A stretch of DNA of 64,000 bases from Cryptomeria japonica (taxonomy: Eukaryota > Streptophyta > Pinopsida > Cupressales > Cupressaceae). Every line of letters begins with the position of its first letter. Positions within the stretch are counted from its first letter, which is position 1. Positions 25,523 to 35,896 of this stretch are shown here, piece after piece. The notes beneath the pieces were generated by a model. The model did no database searches and was not told the origin of the DNA. It saw only the letters and a program-made list of their open reading frames with translations. The position numbers and the translations under genes are program-made. The stretch is taken from assembly GCF_030272615.1 (NCBI RefSeq), contig NC_081412.1:544135370-544199369 (forward strand). Reading direction: 5' to 3'.

Positions 25523-27150
25523 GTGTTTTAATTAGATAAATTTGGAGAGGGCCCGAATCCTTACATATTAGTCAACAATGTGGACAAGAGGGAGGAATTC
25601 ACAAGTAGTGAGACCACCAAAACCAAAATAGATGAGAACCTTTCATGAAAGAGAGGCCTTTGATTGGAGCCACAAACTAGTGGGCACAAGGGTCTCAACC
25701 CCACAAAAAATTTTAAATTTTAGAACTGAGAGGTTTAAGAAGATAACCCAAATCATCTTCCAAAAAAAAATACTTGCACATGAAATAAAGTGGCCAAGGC
25801 AAGCATAATCTAACAATGTATTATGAAAGGTTTCTAGCAACCTTTTACCTAAAGGATCACACTAAGTGGATACTTTCTCAGACAAGGGAGGAGACAAAAA
25901 AGATTTCAAAAACAACTAATTTTGGAAGGCACTAAAAAACCTTATAATAATATAATCACCTAGCCATTCCATAAAAAATACTAAATATGATAGCCAAAGA
26001 ATGGACTAGAACAAATAAACCAATAAGTTTTGGCAGGCTCCCTAAAAAAATTTACTAGTAGGACCACCTTGAACAAAGATCTTCTTGGACAAGGAATATA
26101 AATATTTAAAAATCTCCTAGTTTGGAAGGCACCCAAAAACCTTGAAACAATTAAATCACCTTTTAAGACAAAAGCCCTACCAAGCTAAAAAGCTAGAACC
26201 CCATCAAGATCTACAATGAGATCAACCTCAAGGTTGGCAGAAGTAGTAACTCTCCTGAATGTGACCACCATCAAACCAACCTTCATAGGGAACAAACTAG
26301 CATCCTAAAAGTGAGCATTGGAAAAAACTCAAGAATATAATAAAGGGACCACAACCAAACCCACCTCTAGAGAGAACATGCTAGCATATGTAAAGTCATC
26401 AATATAATAAGCTCCAAAATCTAACAAAGCGTTCCAACTAACACATCCCAAAAGGATTAACCAAGTAGTGAACAACAACCAATCATTAGGTAGCACAAAA
26501 ATTAAAACCCTTACTCCCTAGTTAGAAACAATTGTAGCACTAGAACTCATAGCCAAATTAGCCACGCAACAGTGGCCGATCAAAGAAACTAAACATAGTA
26601 GGGATGCAGATAAATCTAGATCTTAGGTGAGAAGAAACCTTAATACTTGAGAATAAAGTAATCCAAGCTAGAAGGAGGTAGATCCACAATGAGAAGAAGT
26701 TGGTGGGTAAAACTTGACGAAATCTAAGGCACCCATAAACCAACACATAGAGCAACTAAACACACACCCAAAAAAATAAGTGAAAAATCGACTAGGCATG
26801 AGGTAGATCCAAAAGGCCCTCATCATCCAATCCATCTCGATCTCCATGATCAAAATATTTCTCCTCTCCAACCCTTTCTCCTCCGTCTCCTAAAGTTAAA
26901 GCACCTTTGATTCCTTATCTCAACCACAAAGGCTCAAGACCATATCAAACATGGATAAGAAAATGAACACATAATATTGGAAACCGACAACTTAGACAAG
27001 CAAGCATAGCCAACAAATCAAGGAAGGAAGCTTGGACAAACTATGACTCCAACAAGTTGCCAATAAATAGAGTGTCACTAGTCGTGTATAGGGAAAACTA
27101 GACACCTCTATGCAAGAAACATGTCGGACCCCAAAAGAGAAAGTGCACAT
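25523..27150 (-). mobile_element. Possible LINE 3' region with conserved-type tail
   Basis: On the minus strand this block ends GGATTCGGGCCCTC, then AAATTTATCTAATTAAAAC (25,524-25,542). It resembles the 3' ends of the other LINE copies (GTTTCGAGTCCC... TTTATCTTAATCAAAAAC). Upstream is T/G-rich sequence, and near 26,800-26,890 an acidic peptide end (YFDHGDRDGLDDEGLLDL). Two imperfect repeats are visible: TTTGGAAGGCAC... at about 25,920 and 26,118, and ACCAAC..AGGGAACAAACTAGCAT-like text at about 26,280 and 26,370. No reverse transcriptase is present, so the assignment rests on the tail alone. Confidence 0.4.
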
Positions 27151-28385
27151 GGAGATAGCCCATAAGAATCATGGCCAAAACCACACCAACAAATAGACCC
27201 TCCCTATTGGCATCATCATCTTCATCCCCTTCTTTACTATTACCTAGTATTTTAGAAACCCCCACTCTTTTTTTTCATCTGCTGCTCAATAATTTTTTTT
27301 TCATTCTTACTCTTGGTGTTAGTATGGGATTTTGTTCTTGTATTTCTATATTTCTTGCATAAAAATAATTTTTTAAAACCCAATATCCTCTTATCTTTTG
27401 AAACCTTTTTGGCCTTGTTATACTTAGAAAAATGTTTGATGTACGAATATCCACATAATTGATTAACATCCTCTAATTTTATAGATATAAAATATTCATC
27501 TTCTTCTAAAATTATAATATGACGTTGCCTAAACATGAAAATATAATTAACATTGTATCTATTTGATGAATCCCAACAACTTTATTTTTCCACGTCCCTT
27601 CATTTTCTAACATTTCTCACCTTTGAGTCTCTCTATCTCAAACATTCTCAAGTTTTTTTAAAATATTCTATACCATACTTGAGAATTTGAGTAATAAATT
27701 TGTATATTCAACATTATCTTCTATGAGTTTAAACTAACATTGATAAAATTATTTAGTGATTTCAACAGAGGTCATCTCTATCCTAGTATTGCAAGTGAAA
27801 CTGTTTAAAACTTCTATTGAATATTTATATATTATGGTTATTGTTGTATGTCCTCATTGTGCTTTAGCAATTTTGTTGGAACTTAAATATCTCCATTTTC
27901 ATTTATCATGTATTATAACATTTTAATTATTAAACCCCTATGATATACAGAGCTTAAGAACATGTGCACCTTTCCTTTTTCCTTAATTTATTAGGATAAA
28001 GGTCAAATGACCGAAATAGTGGCTTAACATGGTGGAAATTTCATAATTAACTGCCCCCTTTCTCCACTTTTCAACTTGAAAACTTATTTAAATACCCCCA
28101 AATAGACAAAGGATTTGGATTCCTTCTCTTTACTTTTCAATTTTTGTATTAAATTATTTCCAAGTTGTACAATTTCACAAATTTTTTGTAGGCCAATTGG
28201 ATTAAAATTCCCTTCTTAATAGTAAAGTGCCTTAAAATTCAATGATCGATCTTATTTGTCAGGCAACCATGGGCATTTGTCCTTTGAATGCTAAGGAATC
28301 TCTTATTTATAAGAATTCCACAATAGATTTTCTACATATAATTCATAAGCTTTAGATAAAGGAAGATTTTAATAATTTCCCCAAG
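27151..28385. other. AT-rich spacer with a small unassigned minus-strand frame
   Basis: A minus frame at 27,252-27,536 encodes a Lys/Tyr-rich peptide with CGYSYIKHFSKYNKAKKV and CKKYRNTRTKSHT. It could be a decayed transposon protein, but I do not recognise it and AT bias alone can produce such text. The rest shows nothing. Confidence 0.35.
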
Positions 28386-28387
28386 AA

Positions 28388-28500
28388 CAGTAGTTGTTGT
28401 TTGGTTTATAGATCACAAATAAAATATAAAATTCAAATGGAATCATAGGAATCAAATCTTGACATTCACCTATTACTTCTAATTCTTACTCTCTCTTTAG
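28388..28500 (+). pseudogene. Small decayed GLR fragment (pore-region copy)
   Basis: This stretch aligns with the M1-to-pore part of GLR exon 3 (17,577-17,690). GAATCAAATCTTGACATTCA is identical at the core, and the flanks agree in AGTTGTTT..., ATAAAAT/CAAAATA..., TACTTCT... and ACTCTCTCTTT. The copy continues past the exon 3 splice donor, so it derives from genomic DNA, not from spliced RNA. Base changes destroy the frame. No other GLR exon was found nearby. Confidence 0.7.
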
Positions 28501-28879
28501 AAGAAGCTTTAGAATTATTCAATATTTTATTCAAATAATAGGCTGCATTGACATTGTTCTAAATTTTCATTTTTATTATCATTTTATTCACCATTACTTT
28601 TCTAATTAGAGCCCATCAATTTCCTTCTTAAAAGTTTTAATGTGCAAACCTTTTTTTTGTGCAATTTACTTTGATATTATGTTTGACAACTCATGAAAAA
28701 AGAGACTGTAGTTTCTTTCGATTATATGCGTGTTTGACAATTCATTTTTTTAGATTCTTGATAAAAATAGTAGGAAGATGCTTGAAAATGACATTTCATT
28801 TTATTATTCCCACAAATAATACTAGAAAATATGTTTTAAAATTTCATTGTGTTGACAAAATGGACATTTAAATTGCAAC

Positions 28880-29687
28880 TTATTTTGGTGAGATAATCTC
28901 AGTCAACCAAATGACTGTAGCTAAAAGATGACTGGTTTATGCCAGATAGTATGTCCATGTTAAACAGTCTATAAACCTACCTTCCCAGATAGATCTTTTC
29001 TCTAAGCTGGGCAAATGGGTGCAGAAAGTGGAGTATGAATCCATCCCTTTCGTGTGTTTTCATTATTAAAAAGTGGGTTACTGGGCCAAGAAATGTCCAT
29101 CCAAGCCAAAGAAGGAATGGAGAAGGAGGAATGATTTGCTGCTCTCAGAGAAGACAGATGCCCTGCCTGCAGAGCCTCCTTTGATTGACTTGAGTAATGA
29201 TTTGGATGGATCTATTCCCTCTATTCCTACCCCGATTGTGGGGATGGGGATTTTGCCTAAATCTGACTTTCCTTCAAATGTTCTTGTTGCCCTTGACCTG
29301 AACCTCTTGCCCCCTGAGGAGAATATTGGGGAATCCCCTCTTGTGGATGACCCGAGTGATGAAGAGATTTTTTGAAATGCTACCGGATCTGCTACGAATC
29401 TCCTGACCTCCCCCATGTTAGAATCATCCCTTGACAACTCCACTCCTATTATTGAGGTCAAACCCAAAAATGGAAGAAGGAACTCCCCTATTGGCCAAAA
29501 TACTCCGGTCTCAGGGAGGGTCTTAACTAGAAACAAACAAAAAGCAGACTGTGGGTCGAACTCAAGGGGGGTGGGGAGACCACCCAATGCAGTTAGTAGA
29601 GATAGGCAGAGGCCGGTTGCCATTGCAGACGAAGCTCAGATAATTTTACCAGAAATGGGGATGGGACCCCCCTCTCATGCTAAATGA
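28880..29687 (+). pseudogene. LINE A ORF1 (DUF4283-like end, CCHC knuckle), 5'-truncated
   Basis: ORF1 proteins of plant L1 elements bind the element RNA. The frame shows VHVKQSINLPSQ, LGKWVQKVEYESIPFVC and, after one frameshift near 29,070, GYWAKKCPSKPKK. This is the usual end of a DUF4283-type ORF1 followed by a CCHC zinc knuckle whose Cys and His positions are partly preserved. An acidic and Pro-rich tail with a further break (29,375) continues to HAK and a TGA at 29,685. That stop overlaps the ORF2 start as ATGA. The first part of ORF1 is missing, in line with 5' truncation. Confidence 0.7.
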
Positions 29688-30028
29688 AAGTCATCTCCTG
29701 GAATATAAGGGGTTTAAATCACCCCCACAAGCATGACTTGCTATCCAATTTGGTTAGAGATCATAAACTAGATATTTGCCTTGTCCAAGAAACTAAAATG
29801 CCTAGTAGCAAAGTGGAAAAAATTAAATTGGCAATTTTTGGAGATTGTGGTGTTCAATATGTGGATGTAGATGGTGCTTTAGGTGGTATTTCCACCCTTT
29901 GGAATCCAAGACTGTTGTGTGGTAAGGTGGTTCTCTCTTCTCCTAATCTAATTGCTACTAGATTATTTAATCTTAAAGATGGATGCTCCTCGATTATTTC
30001 CAACATCTATGCTCCTAATGGGAGATCT
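29684..30028 (+). pseudogene. LINE A ORF2, endonuclease first half
   Basis: ORF2 starts at the ATG at 29,684, overlapping the ORF1 stop. MKVISWNIRGLN, the LDICLVQETK block (with the catalytic Glu) and SNIYAPNGRSG are the standard first motifs of an APE-type LINE endonuclease, which nicks the target DNA. The frame is open until the TIR element interrupts it. The text resumes in the same frame at 31,174 if one 4-5 bp flank copy is removed. Confidence 0.85.
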
Positions 30029-31169
30029 GGGCGAGTGTAAGGTAATGAGTCACAAACTCGTGGAAGTCCGTGCATTGGAAAACGTACTCTTGTAAATGGG
30101 GGCCCATTTTCAAAAAACGGGGGCCCGTTTATGCTTCGGGATCCCAAGCCAAAAGGTAACGGGGGCCCGAACCAAAAATAAACGGGCCCCCGCTTTTAAA
30201 AACACGGGCCCGTTTCTAAAAAATGGGCCCCCGTTTCTAAATTGTATTTTTTCTTTTTTTTCCACAAGACGCCCTTGTTTGAAAACGGGGGCCCATTCTG
30301 TGGAAGTTGATTCCACAACCCGCCACTTGGCTCGGGATTAGGCTTGGGATGGCCACACCTGAGACATGGACCTGAAAATTCAAATCTCCATGAATGAAAG
30401 CACAAATATGATCTTCTGAAATCATTTACGCGTTTGTAATTAGAGAATTTTTATACGAAATAAAAACCCATTTCGGATTATGTTGTCTAGATTCTAAATA
30501 TGTAAATTTATTTAAAAAATGATTATTTTAACTATTTTTCATTTAATTTATACTAAATCAGGTCCATAAAATTAAAATATTAACTAATTTTGTTAATTTA
30601 ATAACTTTTTTATTTTAATGAATTTTGAAAAAAAAATTATATGTCATCAATCTACACAAAATTCTTTTCTATTTAAAAAGAAAATAATTTTTAAAATGTT
30701 AAGTTTACATCAAATTATGTGGGTCGTACACGTCAAATTTTTAAAAACATAATTACGATCATTAAAAAATTAATAAAAAATAAAATATTTTAAAAAAAAA
30801 TACAGAAAAATATGCTCATCAATCTTCAGTGAGTTAAAAACTATTTCCCAAAATGGTTTGAGAAAATAATTTGAATTGTGTCAAAAAGTGTGGGTCGTAC
30901 ACATGCATGGTATGGCCCTGAAACAGGCATTTTTAAAACATAGTTTTTAGAACTCCATTCCAAAAGTTTTTTTTTATTATGTGGGTATTAAAATAAATTA
31001 CATATTTGGAAAGCACACTCAAAGGGCTATCTTTTATATTACTGACTTTTTCCAAGATTCAATCTCCAAGTGTTTCAAAATCTAAGCTCAAATGAGACAA
31101 AATCTGAAAATCAGTGAAAACACTTCCACTTTTTGGCCAAAAAGTGGACTCATCTTCTTGCACTGACCC
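30029..31169. mobile_element. TIR DNA element with GGGCCC cluster, inserted in the LINE endonuclease
   Basis: The ends are inverted repeats: the left reads GGGCGAGTGTAAGGTAATGA and the right, on the minus strand, GGGTCAGTGCAAGAAGATGA, each then GTC, with 17 of 23 positions equal. ATCT(G) flanks both sides (30,025-30,028 and 31,170-31,173), suggesting a 4-5 bp target duplication. Taking out the insert restores NGRSARKALW in the endonuclease frame. The interior codes for nothing. It holds seven GGGCCC-type words within 30,095-30,295, a 10-bp inverted pair (ATCCCAAGCC, 30,141 and 30,341), a repeated TGTGGGTCGTACAC (30,718 and 30,889) and a 22-bp palindrome at 31,126-31,147. I could not assign a superfamily. 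Confidence 0.75.
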
Positions 31170-31173
31170 ATCT

Positions 31174-31540
31174 GCTAGGAAAGCCCTCTGGTCTTCCATT
31201 TTCCATGCTAGGTCACTCTTCCCTAATGAGAAATGGGTTCTTCTGGGTGATTTCAACACCTCACTCTCAAGTTTAGACAAGACTTGGCTGACATGATCAA
31301 CTCTTAGAGCCTTTTGGATCTGGATCTTATTGGTGCTAAGTTCACCTAGTCCAATAGACGTAGTGGGGAGGATCTCATTCAGGTTAAGCTTGATAGGGGA
31401 CTTGTCTCTCCTGATTGGATTCTGAATGCTTCCTATAGATTCAATGCCTTGTCCTATGTTGGATCAGTCCACTTCCCTATTTGCCTTTAGACGACTCTGT
31501 TGTCTGGCAGAAAGGCATACCCCTTCAGATTTGAGAAAAT
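31174..31540 (+). pseudogene. LINE A ORF2, endonuclease second half (broken)
   Basis: The endonuclease continues with RKALWSSIFHARSLFP and WVLLGDFNTSL, the conserved GDFN catalytic motif (about 31,237-31,257). A TGA then breaks the frame at 31,293. The last motif, normally SDH, reads GSVHFPICL (about 31,464-31,490), so the catalytic Asp is lost. The protein would not cleave DNA. Confidence 0.75.
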
Positions 31541-33330
31541 GTGACTGATGGCCCCTGACATCCAAGATAAAATTATGTAGTGGTGGAATATTGATATCCA
31601 AGGTATGACCATGTTTTTTATAGCCAAGAATCTATCTAATGTCAAGTCTAGTATTCAACATTGGAACAAGTTCTCTTTTGACAATATCTTCAAAATTAAA
31701 GATAAGCTCAAAATGGATCTTGAGGAGGTTCAAAAGCATACTCAAGTTTTCAAGTTTGATAAAGATGTCTCGAACAAAGAAATTGATATTTTGACTAAAT
31801 TGCATGACATTATTTCCAAAAGGAGGAATTTTGGAAGCAAAGATCTAGAGCTTTATGGCTTAAAAGTGGTGACAGAAACACTAAGTTCTTTCATATGACG
31901 ACTCTTAAACATGGGGATGCTAATAGAATAAAGAAAATTCAGATTGGCCAGAGATTGGTTGATAAGCATGAAGAGATTTTCTAGGAAGCCATCAATTTTT
32001 TCTCTAATATCCTTTCAGTGGATGATCTTCTTGAACCTCTAGCTCAAAATGAAATCTTGCAAGAGGTTCCCACCATTATCTCTCAGGATATGAACTTGGA
32101 GCTTACCCGAATCCCCTCTCCTAGTGAAGTTCACAATGCGGTCTTCTCTTTTGAAGGTAACAAAGTCCCTGGCCCTGATGGCTTCCCTCTTTTTTTCTTT
32201 CAGAATTTTTGGCAGATTATTTGCTTTGATGTGGTCACCGCGGCTCAAGAATTTTTTGGATCCTGTTCTCTCCTGAAGGAGCTGAATACCACCTTACTTG
32301 TCCTCGTCCCCAAGAAATCTGATGCCTTCTCTTTTCAATATTTTAGACCTATTAGTCTTTGCAATTTTTTGTATAAGATTTGCACCAAAATTTTGGTGCT
32401 CAGACTTAAGATTTTCATCCCTTCTTTAATTTTTAAGCATCAAAATGGGTTTGTTCCTGGGAGGCAGATCCTGGATTTTGTTATTGTGGTGCATGAGAAC
32501 ATCCACTCCCTATCTATTAATAAAAAACGTGGCTTTTTTTAGAAATTGGACCTCTTGAAAGCTTTTGATAAATTCAACTGGAGTTTTCTCCTTTGAATCC
32601 TTAGGGTGTTTGGATCTTTAGAGATAACTTCATCCAGATCATTGAACAATGTCTGTCCACCCCCAAATTTTTATTGTTGATTAATGGATCTACCTCTGGT
32701 TTCTTCTCCCCATCAAGGGGAATTAGATATGGGGATCCTCTATCTCCTTTCCTTTTCATTCTGATGAGTAAAGCTCTCAGTAAAATTATTTAGAGGGAAG
32801 TCAGAAAAGGCAATATTATGGGATTACGACCCTCCTCTCAGGCCTCCTCATGCTCTCACAAAAAATTTGTAGATAATACTTTGTTGATGGGGGAAGGCTT
32901 AGTTAAAGAAGCTAATAATTTAAAAGAGACTCTGGATATTTATGAACAAGGTTCTAGGAAAAAAATTAGCTTTGGCTAAAAGCTTAATTTTTTTCTTTAA
33001 CACCCCTAAGCATAGGAAAAAGAAGATTGCCTCAATTATTGGAAGGTAAAGTTGAAATTTTGCCCAACTCTTATTAGGTCTCCCCCTCTACCATGGTCCA
33101 GCCCCAGAATCCTTCTGGGCGAACCTTATTGATAAATTCTAGAATAACTTTTTTGGTGGAAAGGCACTTTGTTAAGCCAAGCTGGTAAGATCGAATTGCT
33201 CAAAGCTTCACTTCAGAGTCTCCCAGTTTATGCTATGAGTTTATTCAAAATCCCAGGCAAAATTGCTGATAAACTAGAAAGAATACAAAAAAAATTTGTG
33301 GATAGGGACTGAATCTAAGAATAGATTACA
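31541..33330 (+). pseudogene. LINE A ORF2, reverse transcriptase (broken)
   Basis: After a charged linker (31,605-31,898) comes GNKVPGPDGFPLFFF, FRPISLCNFLYKI and NGFVPGRQILDF (32,155-32,500). Motif A, KLDLLKAFDK (32,544-32,573), follows an in-frame TAG. Next are RGIRYGDPLSPFLFILMS (about 32,718) and motif C as FVDNTLL (32,866), where the second catalytic Asp has become Asn. Further stops and frameshifts follow. The family assignment to L1-type reverse transcriptase is clear; activity is excluded. Confidence 0.88.
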
Positions 33331-34961
33331 TCTTGTGGTTAGAATCAGGTTTGACTTCCTAAGTCCATGGGGGCACTAAACATTCAGAATCTGAGATATT
33401 TCAATAAAGCCCTGATGGCCAAGCAGTTGTGGAGATGTCTTAAAGAGAATAATGAATGGATTGGCATTTTCAAACATACATACCACATTTTGGATATCCA
33501 AAACACTCTGGAATCTTATGATCTCCCCAATGTTGTTTCTAATTTATGTAGCAACTTCTTTGGCTCCTCCAAAGTTATTTTCCATGTTTGTAGATGGGGG
33601 CTGGGGAATGGTACAAAAATCAGGCTTTGGGATGACTGGTGATGGCTCCCTATCAGATTCTGTTTGGGCTTCTCCCTTCAAAGAATTAGGTCTTAGAAAA
33701 ATTGACGTCTAGGTGGCTAAATATTAAATAGAGGTGAAGTCTAGTTGGACTTCAATTCTATCGATAATGATTTGATACCTATACAACCTTGGTTGAATTT
33801 TATACACATCCCTTTCTCTCATATGGAGGATGAAGTTTTTTATAATTTCTCCTCTTTTGGGAAGTTCAAGGTTGCCGATGCTTATAAGTTCATCTCTAGA
33901 AACTCCCCCCCCTTCTGGGTGGGTATCTGGAATAAGCACTTAATTTTGAAAATAAACATTTTTTTCTCGTTGTTTATGCAGGGTAATATCTCTACCATTG
34001 AAAATATTTGCAAAAGAGGTCTTCCTCTTACTAATAGATGTTTTCTTTGCAAAGAGGCAGAGGAAAATGTTGGCCATCTGCTGCTTCACTACTATTTTGT
34101 CAGGGATATCTAAAAATTTTTCCTTAACATCTGGAACACTAATTGGGTCTTCCCTGAATCAGTTCAAAAAATGTGGTTTGAATGGAAGTGCCCCTTTGAT
34201 AATCAGGCTTTGGGAGTTCTCTAGAATTTGTCTCTTCCTCAGTTTTCCTGGGGTATTTGGAAAGAAAGAAACAATAGAGTCTTTAGAGATTTGGAAACTC
34301 CTGTGCTTGTTGTGGCTACTAAAATTTGCATTTCTACAAAGGAGAATTTTTTTTATCTTGTGCCCCAGCAGAAATAATAACCATCCCCTCGCTACTCTCT
34401 AGGAGGAATGGGATACTATCAATTGGTGGAAAATTGATTGGAATATTTCCATTCCAATGCACAAAACCAAGCAGTGCAGACAAAATGTACTTTGGAATCC
34501 CCCCCTATGGGATGGATCAAAATCAATGTGGATGGGTCGGGTGCGGGAGAGTGGCTAGGATTCATTCGGGTCTACTAGTTTCTATGGTGGTGCTCACTCT
34601 AGGCACCCAGTCTAACCACTTTGTGGAGGCTAGCGCTGCCCACATTGGGTTACACATGGCTAAAAGAGAAGGCTTTTGAAAAGTCTGGCTGGAGTTTGAC
34701 TCTCTAAACATTGTCAATTGCCTAAATGGGTGCATGGATCCTAGATAGACGATTGCTAATCTAATCAACGATTGTCAGGATATAATAAATGAGTTGGAAG
34801 AATTCAAAATTTCATACATATATTGGGAAGGCAACAAAGCGACGGATCTACTAGCCAATCTGGCAGTGGGCTACATGGCAACTAAATGGTGGAGTAGTAG
34901 GGATTCATTCCCAAAAAACCTATGCGATCTAGCTTGTGATGATTCCACCCACTTGCATTAA
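33331..34961 (+). pseudogene. LINE A ORF2, zf-RVT and RNase H (broken)
   Basis: LNIQNLRYFNKALMAKQLWR and GNGTKIRLWDDW (33,370-33,642) belong to the C-terminal part of LINE polymerases. ICKRGLPLTNRCFLC and the AEENVGHLLLHY stretch (about 34,005-34,100) form the zinc-ribbon region. The RNase H part starts near WIKINVDGSG (about 34,512), with a preserved first Asp, and continues in shifted frames with NHFVEASAAHIGLHMAKREG. ORF2 ends at TAA 34,959-34,961. The same order is found on the minus strand in copy B. Confidence 0.8.
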
Positions 34962-35072
34962 TAAATCATATTTAATCATAATTTGATAGAGTTGATAGGG
35001 AAACAGATCCTTTTTGTTTTCGTTAACCGGAGATCTAGAAACTTACCTTGTGCCTGGATTTTTTGTCTTATT

Positions 35073-35168
35073 ATGTGGCCCATTTCCTACTACTATTTAG
35101 AGACTTTTCTGGTGTGGTCCATTTCCTACAACTTTTTAGAGACTTCTTTCATGTGGCCCATTTCCTAC
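35073..35168 (+). repeat. Tandem repeats in the ORF2-ORF3 spacer of LINE A
   Basis: TGTGG(C/T)CCATTTCCTAC occurs three times at steps of 39-40 bases (35,074, 35,113, 35,152), joined by TTTAGAGACTT spacers. Copy B has the same array in the same place on the minus strand (about 49,925-50,025), so it is a conserved part of the element. It could be an RNA structure or a signal for ORF3 expression; this is a guess. Confidence 0.75.
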
Positions 35169-35189
35169 AATTTGGCGACCCAAAGCATA

Positions 35190-35896
35190 ATGGGTGGGGA
35201 CAAGAACTAGAAAAAATTGTCTACTTGTGAGAAATGGAACAAAAACAAGGAAGTGTGGTAGGAAATTGTTGATGGGGGAAATGTCCCCTTCTTGGATAGA
35301 CTTCATGGCCCTTCTCCTCTGCTCATGAAGTCCTTTGTCAATGGGTGGAAGAAAGGGATTGTGAGGGCTTTTGGTGCCGAGTACCAACTTGACAAAACCC
35401 TCGTGGTGACGGTCACTGTTTTGGTGACAAATGGCAGAATGTTCTATAGAGACAGGAAAACTCGGGAGGAGGACTTGACAAATTTTACTATTTTGAATCA
35501 TTTTAGGCATGGTTAACAAGATGGCTGATTGTGGCTACAACAGGAAAGATTTTATGGCTCCCTGGGTGGACATGACTGAGTTCATCATGAGGTATATTAT
35601 GCTCGATGATAGATATGTCAATATCTTTTCCTACCATTTTACCATTTTGAATCATTTTAGGCATGGTAAAATCATTTATGTTCATTTCTATCTGGCCTCC
35701 TCTTTAGAAAATAGTCTTGAAAAAATTATGGAGAATCCAAACAATCCTATTATTCATGAAGGTCTTATTGTACTCATCATGGAGTATGCTAAGACCCTTG
35801 AAGTTGTGCCCTCTCTATCTGAGAAAGGCCAACATACTAATATTTATGATGTCTCTAACTTGGAAATAGATTTGGAGGATAGTGGGGGTGCCATTC
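35190..35896 (+). pseudogene. LINE A ORF3, first half (novel protein, broken)
   Basis: An unknown protein begins at an ATG 228 bases after the ORF2 stop. Blocks in order are FLDRLHGPSPLLMKSFVNGW, MFYRDRKTREEDL, MADCGYNRKDFM, FIMRYIMLDDRYVNIFSYH, FTILNHFRHG and HEGLIVLIMEYAK. Copies B and C share most of these. Codons 7 and 24 are TAG; codon 24 is also TAG in copy B but a sense codon in C. A 31-base segment (35,483-35,513) has been replaced by a copy of downstream text. The frame is cut at 35,896 by the Gypsy insertion after the duplicated CATTC. No known domain was recognised, and its role in the LINE is unknown. Confidence 0.7.
35483..35667 (+). repeat. 31-base templated duplication inside ORF3 of copy A
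   Basis: The 31 bases at 35,483-35,513 and 35,637-35,667 match with one difference (core ATTTTGAATCATTTTAGGCA). At the first site copy B has unrelated text of about the same length encoding FDKDKEGSR, so in A that text was overwritten, with a frame change. Local gene conversion or template switching would explain it. Confidence 0.75.
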
